Positions 17,026 through 25,207 of a stretch of DNA of 64,000 bases are shown piece after piece. This DNA is from Anaerolineales bacterium (GTDB taxonomy: Bacteria; Chloroflexota; Anaerolineae; 4572-78; J111), in assembly GCA_015075185.1 (NCBI GenBank), contig JABTUW010000001.1, positions 1,426,001 to 1,490,000 on the forward strand. The letters run 5' to 3'. The notes beneath the pieces are model-generated. The model made no database searches and was not told the DNA's origin. It saw nothing but the letters and a program-made list of their open reading frames with translations. The position numbers were made by a program, and so were the translations under genes. Position 1 is the stretch's first letter; each line of letters opens with the position of its first letter.

Positions 17026-20000
17026 ATGATTTATCGGGTTGAAATCTCAACTAAAAGGGGCTTTCGTGATGCGCGCGGAGAGAATATCCGCCATCAAGTC
17101 GAGGCTTTGGGCGTGACCGGCCTGCAGGCGGTTTCAGTGGCCGACCTCTATTTTCTGCGCGGAGACCTGGACGACGCCGCCGTTCAACATCTGGTCAGTA
17201 CCCTCCTGTGTGACCCCGTGGTTGAACAAGCTAATTGGCAGCGTTTAGACTTGTTTGACGAAAATGCTCCGGCGGTCCCAGGGGGAGGCTTCGCACTCGG
17301 CGGTCGGCAGTCGGCGGTCGTCGAAGTCACCCTTCTGCCCGGCGTAACCGACAGCGTGGCCGAGAGTCTCCTGGAAGGCGCGCAGATGGCCGGCCTGGCC
17401 GGGCTGGAACAGGCGGCGACCGGCCACCGTTACACTCTCACCGGCGACATCACCGCCCAGGCGGTCCAGCGGATTGCCACCCGCCTGCTCGCCAACGAGG
17501 TCATCCAGACCTACCGGATCAACCAGCCTGTCGCTCCTCCTTTTGTGCCGGCTTTATCCTCGTCTCCCTCGAAAAACGATAATGTTGAACTGATCCCGCT
17601 GACTGAGGCCGACGAGGCCGAACTGGCCCGCATCAGCCAGGCGCGGCGGCTCTCCCTGGACCGGGCCGAGATGCAGGCCATCCAGGCTTACTACCGCCGC
17701 GAGCGCCGCGAACCGACCGATGTCGAACTGGAAATGATCGCCCAAACCTGGTCGGAGCACTGCGTCCACAAAACTTTTAAAGCTGTCATTACTTACATCC
17801 CCGACCGCCGACCGCCGACCGCTGACCGCGGTCTGCCGTCGGCGGTCGGTAGTCAGCCGTTAATCATTGACTCCCTCCTGAAAACCTACATCCGCGCCGC
17901 CACCGAGCGGGTCAACAAACCCTGGGTGCGCTCGGCCTTTGTGGACAACGCCGGCATCATCGCCTTTGACGAGCAGTTCGACCTGGCTTTTAAGGTGGAG
18001 ACGCACAACCACCCCTCGGCCCTGGAACCGTTTGGCGGGGCCAATACCGGCGTCGGCGGGGTGGTGCGCGACATTATCGGCGTCAGCGCCCGGCCCATTG
18101 CCAACACCGACGTACTCTGCTTTGGCCCGCCGGACATGCCTTTTGACAGACTGCCCGCCGGGGTGCTGCACCCCCGCCGCATCGCCGCCGGGGTCACGGC
18201 CGGCATCGAGGATTACGGCAACAAGATGGGCATTCCCACGGTGAACGGGGCGATTTTTTACGACGAAGGCTACACGGCCAATCCGCTGGTCTTTTGCGGC
18301 TGTCTGGGCCTGCTGCCCCGCGACTCGCACGTGACCCAACCCCACAGCGGCGATCTAATCATTGTCATTGGGGGACGGACCGGGCGCGACGGCCTGCGCG
18401 GGGCGACCTTCTCCTCGATGGAGATGACCCACGAAACCGGGGAAATCGCCGGCAGCGCCGTGCAAATCGGCCACCCCATCCACGAAAAACAGGTCCTGGA
18501 AGCCGTGCTGCTGGCCCGCGCCGAAAGTCTCTACAGCGCCATCACCGACTGCGGCGCGGGCGGGCTGTCCTCGGCGGTGGGCGAGATGGCGGCGGAATTG
18601 GGCGCAGTGATTCACCTGGAACGCGTCCCGCTGAAATATCCCGGCCTGAGCCCCTGGGAAATCTGGCTGAGCGAGGCCCAGGAGCGCATGGTCCTGGCCG
18701 TCCCGCCGACCTCCTGGCCGCGTCTGCAGCAAATTTGCCGCATGTTGGATGTACCGGCCACCGAACTCGGCCTGTTTAGCGGCGACGGCTGTCTGCGCCT
18801 GTATGACGGCGAGCGGCTGGTCGGCCAACTGGCCACCGACTTTCTGCACGAGGGCATCCCGCAGCGACGGCTCAACGCCGTCTGGAGCGCCCCCGTGCCG
18901 GTTGAACCGGACCGGCCCTGCCCGCCCGATCTGACCGGCGACCTGCTGGCCCTGCTGGCCCTACCCGACACCCGCAGCAAAGAAGACGTGGTCCGCGGCT
19001 ACGACCACGAAGTGCAGGGGGGCAGCGTGGTCAAGCCTTTTGTTGGTCCGGCTGGCTTCGGTCCTAGCGATGCGGCGGTGCTGGCTCCGCTGGATGTTTT
19101 GCGTGGGAAGTTGGAAGGGTGGAAGGCTGGAAGGCTGGAAGGCTGGAAGGCTGGAAGGCTGGAGGGTCAGGACCCGCAGCCACATCCTCTTCGTGGGGTA
19201 GCGCTGGCTGTGGGTATTAACCCGGCCTATGGCCTGCTCGACCCGTATGCGATGGCCTGGGCCGCCATTGACGAGGCCATGCGCAACTGCGTCGCCGTGG
19301 GAGCCGACCCCGACCGCTTGGCCCTGCTGGACAATTTCTGCTGGGGCAATCCCAGCCTGCCGGACCGGCTGGGCAGCCTGGTGCGCTGCGCCCAGGGCTG
19401 TTACGACGCCGCCGTGGCCTACGGCGCGCCCTTTATCTCCGGCAAAGACAGCCTCAACAACGAGTACACCGGCGCCGACGGCCAGAAGCACGCCATTCCC
19501 GGCACGCTGCTGATTTCGGCGGTAGGGATTGTGCCGGACGTGGCCCGGACCGTCACCTCGGATTTGAAGCAGTCCGGTAACTTGCTGTATGTCGTCGGGC
19601 TGACGAAGCATGAATTGGGCGGCTCGACCTACTACCGCCGGCATCATTTGTCGGGCGGGCAGGTCCCGCAGCAGCCGCAGCGGGGCCTTGACATCTTCCG
19701 GGCGCTGCATCGCGCGATTGGCGAGGGACTGGTGCGCGCCTGCCACGACTGCTCCGAAGGCGGGCTGGCCGTCGCCGCGGCGGAGATGGCGTTAGGGGGC
19801 GGTTGGGGGCTTGAGTTAAATTTGGGAGACGTGCCCCACGCGGCGGACGTGGACCGAGCGGATGTATTAGCTTTCAGTGAGTCGCTGGCCCGTTTCATCG
19901 TCGAGGTGAAACCGGATGACGGGCCTGCTCTTGAGGCGATGATGGCCGGTTTGCCGGTGGCTCAGGTCGGGTCGGTGCGGGAGGATGAGTGGGTATGTTT

Positions 20001-20076
20001 TAAGGGCCTGGATGGCCAGGTGGTGATTGAGACGGACTTGAAAGCAGTAGAGCGCGCTTGGCGCGGACATCAATAG
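17026..20076 (+). CDS. purL: Phosphoribosylformylglycinamidine synthase, fused PurS-like and PurL
   Basis: 1016 aa. It converts FGAR to FGAM with glutamine-derived ammonia from PurQ. Residues 1-80 are a PurS domain (MIYRVEISTKRGFRDARGEN). Residues about 95-170 look like a second PurS-type repeat (VVEVTLLPGVTDSVAESLLE). The PurL core starts near 190, with TWSEHCVHKTF, KVETHNHPSALEPFGGA, SSMEMTHETGE, DCGAGGLSS and HDCSEGGLAVA. Three stretches are repeat-derived: 17296-17322 between the PurS repeats, 17801-17855 after SEHCVHK, and an 8-bp tandem tract at 19113-19160. TTG 17017 has the better-spaced GAGG, but ATG 17026 fits the family start. It is separated from the NACHT gene by only 15 nt. Confidence 0.93.
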   Translation: MIYRVEISTKRGFRDARGENIRHQVEALGVTGLQAVSVADLYFLRGDLDDAAVQHLVSTLLCDPVVEQANWQRLDLFDENAPAVPGGGFALGGRQSAVVEVTLLPGVTDSVAESLLEGAQMAGLAGLEQAATGHRYTLTGDITAQAVQRIATRLLANEVIQTYRINQPVAPPFVPALSSSPSKNDNVELIPLTEADEAELARISQARRLSLDRAEMQAIQAYYRRERREPTDVELEMIAQTWSEHCVHKTFKAVITYIPDRRPPTADRGLPSAVGSQPLIIDSLLKTYIRAATERVNKPWVRSAFVDNAGIIAFDEQFDLAFKVETHNHPSALEPFGGANTGVGGVVRDIIGVSARPIANTDVLCFGPPDMPFDRLPAGVLHPRRIAAGVTAGIEDYGNKMGIPTVNGAIFYDEGYTANPLVFCGCLGLLPRDSHVTQPHSGDLIIVIGGRTGRDGLRGATFSSMEMTHETGEIAGSAVQIGHPIHEKQVLEAVLLARAESLYSAITDCGAGGLSSAVGEMAAELGAVIHLERVPLKYPGLSPWEIWLSEAQERMVLAVPPTSWPRLQQICRMLDVPATELGLFSGDGCLRLYDGERLVGQLATDFLHEGIPQRRLNAVWSAPVPVEPDRPCPPDLTGDLLALLALPDTRSKEDVVRGYDHEVQGGSVVKPFVGPAGFGPSDAAVLAPLDVLRGKLEGWKAGRLEGWKAGRLEGQDPQPHPLRGVALAVGINPAYGLLDPYAMAWAAIDEAMRNCVAVGADPDRLALLDNFCWGNPSLPDRLGSLVRCAQGCYDAAVAYGAPFISGKDSLNNEYTGADGQKHAIPGTLLISAVGIVPDVARTVTSDLKQSGNLLYVVGLTKHELGGSTYYRRHHLSGGQVPQQPQRGLDIFRALHRAIGEGLVRACHDCSEGGLAVAAAEMALGGGWGLELNLGDVPHAADVDRADVLAFSESLARFIVEVKPDDGPALEAMMAGLPVAQVGSVREDEWVCFKGLDGQVVIETDLKAVERAWRGHQ
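17296..17322 (+). repeat. CGGTCGGCAGTCGGCGGTC repeat inside purL, site 1
   Basis: An in-frame stretch made of GGCGGTCGG and GTCGGCGGTC units, coding for a short linker between the two PurS-like repeats. It has the same sequence character as the intergenic repeats at 3236 and 26744. Confidence 0.65.
17801..17855 (+). repeat. GACCGCCGAC palindromic repeat inside purL, site 2
   Basis: GACCGCCGACCGCCGACCGC is followed by the returning arm GTCGGCGGTCGG, so it is a palindrome like the intergenic copies. It is read in frame as DRRPPTADRGLPSAVGSQ between the SEHCVHK motif and the LLKTYIRAATERV helix. Confidence 0.75.
19113..19160 (+). repeat. 8-bp tandem repeat (GGAAGGCT x6) inside purL
   Basis: Six 8-bp units (the first is GGAAGGGT, the next five are GGAAGGCT) are read in frame as a peptide with period 8 (EGWKAGRL). 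The unit is not a multiple of three, so gain or loss of one or two units would frameshift purL. Related GGAAGG/CCTTCC text occurs at 31829-31925. Confidence 0.85.
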
Positions 20077-20091
20077 TAGAAAGGTTTTGTT

Positions 20092-22860
20092 ATGGTTGAA
20101 TTAGGTCAACTTGCTTTCGATTTGATCCTAAACCTTTTGGCCGGTGTAATACAAGAGGGTGTTAATTACCAAGTATTGCCATTTCTTGAGCGTCGAAAAA
20201 TTAAAAGCCGGATTGAGGATGCAACAGCGGAAGTGGTTGAACCCTTGTTACCATTTCTTGCCCAAGAAAAAATTCCCGAAGACAAACAACGCCGGTTAAT
20301 CCAAACCTGTGTGGATGAGCTACGCCCGCTTACACAAAACCCAGAACGACTGTTCCAAGGTTCTCTCGATGGACAAAAAATATTTGAGGAATTGTATGCC
20401 AACCGTGACTTGCCACAGGTGGTCATTGAAGATGGCTTGAAGGATGTTTATACATTATTGTGTCCCCGTATTGCCACTCTGCTCTGCAAGATTCCCGCAG
20501 CGGTAAAAGATTGGGAAAACGAAGCGTGGTCTGAGAACTATAGGCGGCTCGATGAAGTAACAACTCAATTACGTGCGCTTTTCAGCATTGTGGATGAATT
20601 AGCAGCATCGCCGTCGAGACAAGCTGATGAGACACTCTCGATAGTGCGTCGCTCACTTGCGCAAAAGGTTAGACTTGAACTGGACCTGACTGGCTTGAGA
20701 GCAGATCGTCCTATTATCGGTAAGTTTGATGACTTTTTTGTACATCCAGAAATAAAAGAGGATACAAAGGACGAGAAAAAACAGCCGCAGGTGATCGGAA
20801 CACCGGACGACAGCTTCACCCTGTTTACACATCCTTATCGTCAAGCCGTGGTGGTTGGGCCTGCTGGTGCTGGAAAATCCACTTGGGCAAAATGGTTGCA
20901 GCGGGAAACATTGACTACCCGCTGGACCGGTATGAGTGTTCGGGTTGAATTGCGCCGTTTTTCAAGCGAGCCGCTCTTATCATTGCATGAACTTGTTAGG
21001 GAGACAACAGGTAGGCACTTGGCAGAAGATCTCACTGCAGAGCGCATCAGTCATTGGCTCGACGCAAAGCAAGTGATTTTTATTCTTGATGGCTTTGATG
21101 AAATCCGTCCTAGCGAACGCGACACGGTTTATGACTGGATTGTAGATTTGAGATCGGCCTCCCGAGGCTGTTCTTTCGTCTTGACCTCTCGCCCCTTAAC
21201 CACCGATCATCTGGATCGCTTGAATACCACTGGTTGGCAAGGATGGACGATTGAACCCTTTGATGAACCTCGTATCGTTGACTACATTCAGCGATGGTAT
21301 GCCCATACTCCGCTGCTTCCAGACGAAAATCGGACGATTGACGCTGAGGAGTTGGCTGCAAGCTGGCGTGGTGATCCGACAATCGAGCCACTTACCGGGA
21401 ACCCCTTGCTTCTGTCAACTCTGCTCATGGTACATCATTTGGATGGCAGTCTCCCCAGCGGCCGCTCGCAACTCTATCGACGCTATGTCGAGGGGATGTT
21501 GGGATTATGGGATGACCGCCGCCAGGTATCAGCCACTACTGTTCAACTCACTCTGGAACAAAAACGACAGATTACGCGGGGATTTGCCCTGAAACTGTTT
21601 TTTGAGGAACAAGATCAATTAGACGAGCCTACCACATTGCAATGGTTGCAGGAATTTCTTCAAAAAGTGAATATCCCGTTACCAGCGTCCGGGATTCTCG
21701 ATGTGCTTCAAGAGCGATCAGGTCTGATTGTAGGACCTGGAATTTACAGTTTTGCCCACAAGAGTATTGCTGAATATCTGGTTGCGGAGGCAGTTCTCCA
21801 AGGAGATCAGCGAGATGCCTCCGGAACCAGAATTGATCGCTTTTGTCTCTTCGAGCATCGTGACGATGATAGGTGGAATACCGTCACCTTTCTTTGGGCA
21901 GGACTGGCGCCGGTTGCCGATGTTGAAGCGTTTATCGAGGAATGTATCGAAGCTGAGAACTTGGCGTTAGCGTATGGCATCCTTTCTGATCAGTATGATC
22001 GAATTCCAATAGAGATCCGCCGGCGACTACTTCTACAATCAATTACTGCGGAACGGAGTGCAGAGACATGGGAAGAGATTCGATGGATCGTTTCCTACCC
22101 CAACACCGGACTCCAAATGCATCTTATGCTCCCGACTTTTAATTTGCGTGGCCTTGTACCAAGTCCGACGTTTATCAGTGTTGTCCACAGAGCTGCGAGG
22201 GATCGCACAATTGTATGGTCAGATCACGTTAATGCAAAAGAAGAGTGGAGGGACCTTTTGTGGATGTGCTGTGGCTCACAGCCTGTTGACATTGATGTAT
22301 GGAAAGCTTGTTTGGCATCGCCGTGTCCTGCAAGTTTATCATCAATCGAATGGTTGTTCGGAGTTGCTGAAACTGCCTTCTGGCGAGCCGTGATCGAAAA
22401 TACAATAGGTATCGAAAGCGTGTTAGCGACCTATCAAGAAACATGTCCTCAAGCCCGAGGTTTGATACCAATTGCCCTGATGTGTGTTGGGCTTCAGCTA
22501 ATCCTCCGTGAAGATTCACAGCCGAGCAAATCAACCTATGAAAGCGTTAACAAGCTTCTAGAAGTCTTGCCAGATAGTGATAAAGGCGACGTAATTCCAG
22601 AGTGGTTATTGGGGACTCGTGACTGGATTTTGTGGAGGGGACGGACTTACGACGAACACATAGGGGATCTTCTCGTGGTTTTCATGGACCAGATGGAAGA
22701 ATTGGTTAGGCAAGGCCATATCGAGCGAGATGTAACGTATGAACGTGCTATTAACTTTGTTCGGGAATTGCAAAACCGCAGAAAGACTCTTGATGTCTCA
22801 ACGTCTGCTCGTCGGTTGAAGTCTGGTCGTAGTAGAGGTAAAGGTCAGGTCGCCATGTAG
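20092..22860 (+). CDS. NACHT-domain STAND NTPase
   Basis: 922 aa. A helical N-terminal region (about 1-205) is followed by a NACHT NTPase. Walker A is GPAGAGKST (256-264), Walker B is LDGFDE (332-337), sensor is FVLTSRPL (362-369), and GNPLLLSTLL is the NACHT winged-helix-proximal motif. A helical C-terminal sensor-like half follows. Bacterial NACHT/NLR-like proteins often act in antiphage defence by sensing a trigger and activating an N-terminal effector. No nuclease or protease effector motif is recognised here. Base composition is visibly more AT-rich than the flanking pur genes. It starts 15 nt after purL, with AGAAAGG upstream, and splits purL from purQ, as an insertion would. Confidence 0.85.
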   Translation: MVELGQLAFDLILNLLAGVIQEGVNYQVLPFLERRKIKSRIEDATAEVVEPLLPFLAQEKIPEDKQRRLIQTCVDELRPLTQNPERLFQGSLDGQKIFEELYANRDLPQVVIEDGLKDVYTLLCPRIATLLCKIPAAVKDWENEAWSENYRRLDEVTTQLRALFSIVDELAASPSRQADETLSIVRRSLAQKVRLELDLTGLRADRPIIGKFDDFFVHPEIKEDTKDEKKQPQVIGTPDDSFTLFTHPYRQAVVVGPAGAGKSTWAKWLQRETLTTRWTGMSVRVELRRFSSEPLLSLHELVRETTGRHLAEDLTAERISHWLDAKQVIFILDGFDEIRPSERDTVYDWIVDLRSASRGCSFVLTSRPLTTDHLDRLNTTGWQGWTIEPFDEPRIVDYIQRWYAHTPLLPDENRTIDAEELAASWRGDPTIEPLTGNPLLLSTLLMVHHLDGSLPSGRSQLYRRYVEGMLGLWDDRRQVSATTVQLTLEQKRQITRGFALKLFFEEQDQLDEPTTLQWLQEFLQKVNIPLPASGILDVLQERSGLIVGPGIYSFAHKSIAEYLVAEAVLQGDQRDASGTRIDRFCLFEHRDDDRWNTVTFLWAGLAPVADVEAFIEECIEAENLALAYGILSDQYDRIPIEIRRRLLLQSITAERSAETWEEIRWIVSYPNTGLQMHLMLPTFNLRGLVPSPTFISVVHRAARDRTIVWSDHVNAKEEWRDLLWMCCGSQPVDIDVWKACLASPCPASLSSIEWLFGVAETAFWRAVIENTIGIESVLATYQETCPQARGLIPIALMCVGLQLILREDSQPSKSTYESVNKLLEVLPDSDKGDVIPEWLLGTRDWILWRGRTYDEHIGDLLVVFMDQMEELVRQGHIERDVTYERAINFVRELQNRRKTLDVSTSARRLKSGRSRGKGQVAM

Positions 22861-22925
22861 CAGAAAACCCTATGTCTTTGGGTAACTGACTATGCTGAAG
22901 AGTAGCACCCTGCGAAAGGGAGATA

Positions 22926-23705
22926 ATGAAACCCAAAATCCTCATCCTCCACGCTACCGGCTCCAACCGCGACCGCGAAGCCGCCTGGGCCTGCGAGCTG
23001 GCCGGCGGCCTGCCTGAAATTGTTCACATCAACCAATTGGCTGCCGGGGAACGCCGCCTGGGCGATTATCAGATGCTGGTTTTGCCCGGCGGCTTCTCCT
23101 ACGGCGACGACCTGGGCGCGGGCAAATTGTGGGCCGTGGCCCTGCGCCACCGCCTCGCCGATGATCTGGCGGCTTTTGTCGAGGCCGGGCGGCCCGTTTT
23201 GGGCATTTGCAACGGTTTCCAGGCGCTGGTCAAGGCGGGGCTGCTGCCGGGGGATAGCGCCGGCAACTCTGCTCAAACGGCCACCCTCACCCGCAACGAC
23301 TCGGCCCAGTTCGAGTGCCGCTGGGTCTATTTGCAGCCCCAGCCGGAAAGCCCGTGCATTTTCACTCAGGACCTGACTGACCCCATCTACTGCCCGGTCG
23401 CTCACGGCGAGGGCAAATTTGTGACCGGCGATGCCGCTATGTTAGCCGGGTTGGAAGCCAGAGGTGGGGTCGCTTTGCGCTATGTTAACGCAGAAGGCCA
23501 CCCGGCCGGCTATCCCTGGAATCCCAACGGCTCGGAGGCCAATATCGCCGGGGTTTGTAACCCTGCTGGAACCATTCTGGGCCTGATGCCCCACCCGGAA
23601 GACCACCTAATCCCGCCTCAACATCCTCAATTTCACCGGCAGCAGCATGGCCTGGTGGGCTTACCTCTGTTTCAGAATGGGGTGCGTTATGCGGCAAATT
23701 TGTAA
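22926..23705 (+). CDS. purQ: Phosphoribosylformylglycinamidine synthase, glutaminase subunit
   Basis: 259 aa class I glutamine amidotransferase supplying ammonia to PurL. The oxyanion-strand motif VLPGGFSYGDDLGAG, the nucleophile Cys95 in GICNGFQ, and the His223/Glu225 pair in GLMPHPED complete the catalytic triad. AAAGGGAG precedes the ATG. It is normally adjacent to purL; here the NACHT gene lies between them. Confidence 0.96.
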   Translation: MKPKILILHATGSNRDREAAWACELAGGLPEIVHINQLAAGERRLGDYQMLVLPGGFSYGDDLGAGKLWAVALRHRLADDLAAFVEAGRPVLGICNGFQALVKAGLLPGDSAGNSAQTATLTRNDSAQFECRWVYLQPQPESPCIFTQDLTDPIYCPVAHGEGKFVTGDAAMLAGLEARGGVALRYVNAEGHPAGYPWNPNGSEANIAGVCNPAGTILGLMPHPEDHLIPPQHPQFHRQQHGLVGLPLFQNGVRYAANL

Positions 23706-23752
23706 TATTTAGAGCAAGCTAGTACATCTGGGCGAAAGTAAGTTTACAATTT

Positions 23753-23806
23753 GTAGTGGCGACTTCAGTCGCTTAACCTGCCCAAAACGACTAAAGTCGT
23801 TACTAC
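23753..23806. repeat. GACTTCAGTCG palindrome
   Basis: GTAGTGGCGACTTCAGTCG (23753-23771) is matched by CGACTAAAGTCGTTACTAC (23788-23806), an imperfect 19-bp inverted repeat after purQ. It is distinct in sequence from the neighbouring ATGTCATTTCGAG repeat. Confidence 0.7.
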
Positions 23807-23841
23807 GATCTGTAGAGTCATTTACGCCGCGATGTACTATC

Positions 23842-23953
23842 ATGTCATTTCGAGCGACCAGCGGGAGCACTCAAAGAGTATAAACGAGAAATCCCTGTTA
23901 AGCAGTATTTAGGCGAAGGTAAGAGGGATTCCTCACTTCGTTCGGAATGACAT
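23842..23953. repeat. ATGTCAT...ATGACAT palindromic repeat, copy 2
   Basis: Starts ATGTCATTTCGAGCGACC and ends CGGAATGACAT, with GAGAAATCCCT and AGAGGGATTCCTC inside. It lies between purQ and purC and belongs to the same family as 11811 and 25013. Confidence 0.85.
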
Positions 23954-23973
23954 AGATGCGGAGATATTTATTT

Positions 23974-24936
23974 ATGTTATCCATTGACGAACTTATCGCC
24001 GCTGTTCCGCATGCCCTGCTCAGGGTTGACCTGCCGGAGCTGGGGCCGCGCCTGGAAGGCAAGGTCCGCGATAGTTACCGCCTGGGCAATCGGCGGGTGC
24101 TGATTACCACCGACCGGGTGTCGGCCTTTGATCGCGTCCTGGGCGCGATTCCCTTTAAGGGCCAGGTGCTCAACCAGCTCAGCGCCTGGTGGTTTGAGCA
24201 GCTCAAGGGAGTGGTGGCCAACCACGTGCTGTCAATTCCCGACCCGAACGTGACCCTGGCTCGCGAAGCCGAACCGCTGCCGGTGGAGGTCATTGTGCGC
24301 GGCTATATCACCGGCATCACTTCGACCTCGCTCTGGACCTTGTACCGGCAGGGCGTCGAGCGGCCCTACGGCCTGGATTTGCCGCCCGGCCTACGCAAAA
24401 ATGACCCGCTGCCCGAGCCGGTCATCACCCCGACGACCAAAGCCACTGGCGGCGCGCATGACGAGCGCCTGACCGCCGCCGAAGTGGTCGAACGCGGGCT
24501 GGTCGCGCCCGGCTTGTGGGCCGAGATTCAGCGGGCGGCCCTGGCCGTTTTCAAACACGGCCAGGCGGTCGCCCGGCAGGCCGGCCTGATTTTGGTGGAC
24601 ACCAAGTATGAATTTGGCCTCATTGATGGCCGTCCGGCTTTGATTGACGAAGTCCACACCCCCGACTCCAGCCGTTACTGGCTGGCCGAGAATTACGAGG
24701 CGGTTCGGGGCAGCGAGGCCGAGCCGGAAAATTTCGACAAGGAATTTCTGCGCCTGTGGTTTGTCCGCCGGGGCTATCGCGGCGAGGGCCAGCCGCCGGC
24801 CATGCCGCCCGATTTTGTCGCCCAGGTGGCCCGGCGCTACATCTCCGCCTACGAGCGCCTGACCGGGCAGCCTTTTGTGCCGGGCGCCCAACCCGCCGCC
24901 GAGCGGATTAAAACGGCGATAGGCCAAATACTGTAG
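23974..24936 (+). CDS. purC: SAICAR synthetase
   Basis: 320 aa phosphoribosylaminoimidazole-succinocarboxamide synthase, ATP-dependent ligation of aspartate to CAIR. The start region EGKVRDSYRLGNRRVLITTDRV gives the ATP-binding hairpin. VRGYITGITSTSLW, TPTTKATGGAHDE and the C-terminal DEVHTPDSSRYW are family signatures. Its length and GITSTSLW resemble the longer plant/yeast-like PurC group. ATG 23974 is chosen for GGAG at 23960-23963; ATG 23956 is an alternative lying next to the palindromic repeat. Confidence 0.95.
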   Translation: MLSIDELIAAVPHALLRVDLPELGPRLEGKVRDSYRLGNRRVLITTDRVSAFDRVLGAIPFKGQVLNQLSAWWFEQLKGVVANHVLSIPDPNVTLAREAEPLPVEVIVRGYITGITSTSLWTLYRQGVERPYGLDLPPGLRKNDPLPEPVITPTTKATGGAHDERLTAAEVVERGLVAPGLWAEIQRAALAVFKHGQAVARQAGLILVDTKYEFGLIDGRPALIDEVHTPDSSRYWLAENYEAVRGSEAEPENFDKEFLRLWFVRRGYRGEGQPPAMPPDFVAQVARRYISAYERLTGQPFVPGAQPAAERIKTAIGQIL

Positions 24937-25012
24937 AGGTTAGTTGGCCAGGATTAGGGATAAAAATATGGGAGTTTATTGGAAGTAAAAGGCATGTTGC
25001 TCATGTCATTTC

Positions 25013-25107
25013 GAGTGAAGCGGAGCGGAACGAGAAATCCCTCGAATCTTTGCTTAAAGAGTGACTCTAGAGGGATTTCTCGCTCCTATCGTCGCTCGAA
25101 ATGACAT
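25013..25107. repeat. ATGTCAT...ATGACAT palindromic repeat, copy 3
   Basis: ATGTCATTTCGAG at the left and CTCGAAATGACAT at the right are exact complements. GAGAAATCCCT and AGGGATTTCTCG repeat the symmetry inside. It lies between purC and purF. Confidence 0.88.
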
Positions 25108-25207
25108 ATTAGAGTACCACATCTTAATTCCGATAATCTTTAGCTTAAAAAATCCCCTAATTACCTAATCCCGGCCAAAAGATGGTGAAGTGAAAGGCGT
25201 AATTACA

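Noticed and set aside
19113..19160. Tandem repeats as a possible CRISPR array
   Set aside because: The 8-bp units are directly adjacent without spacers and lie inside purL.
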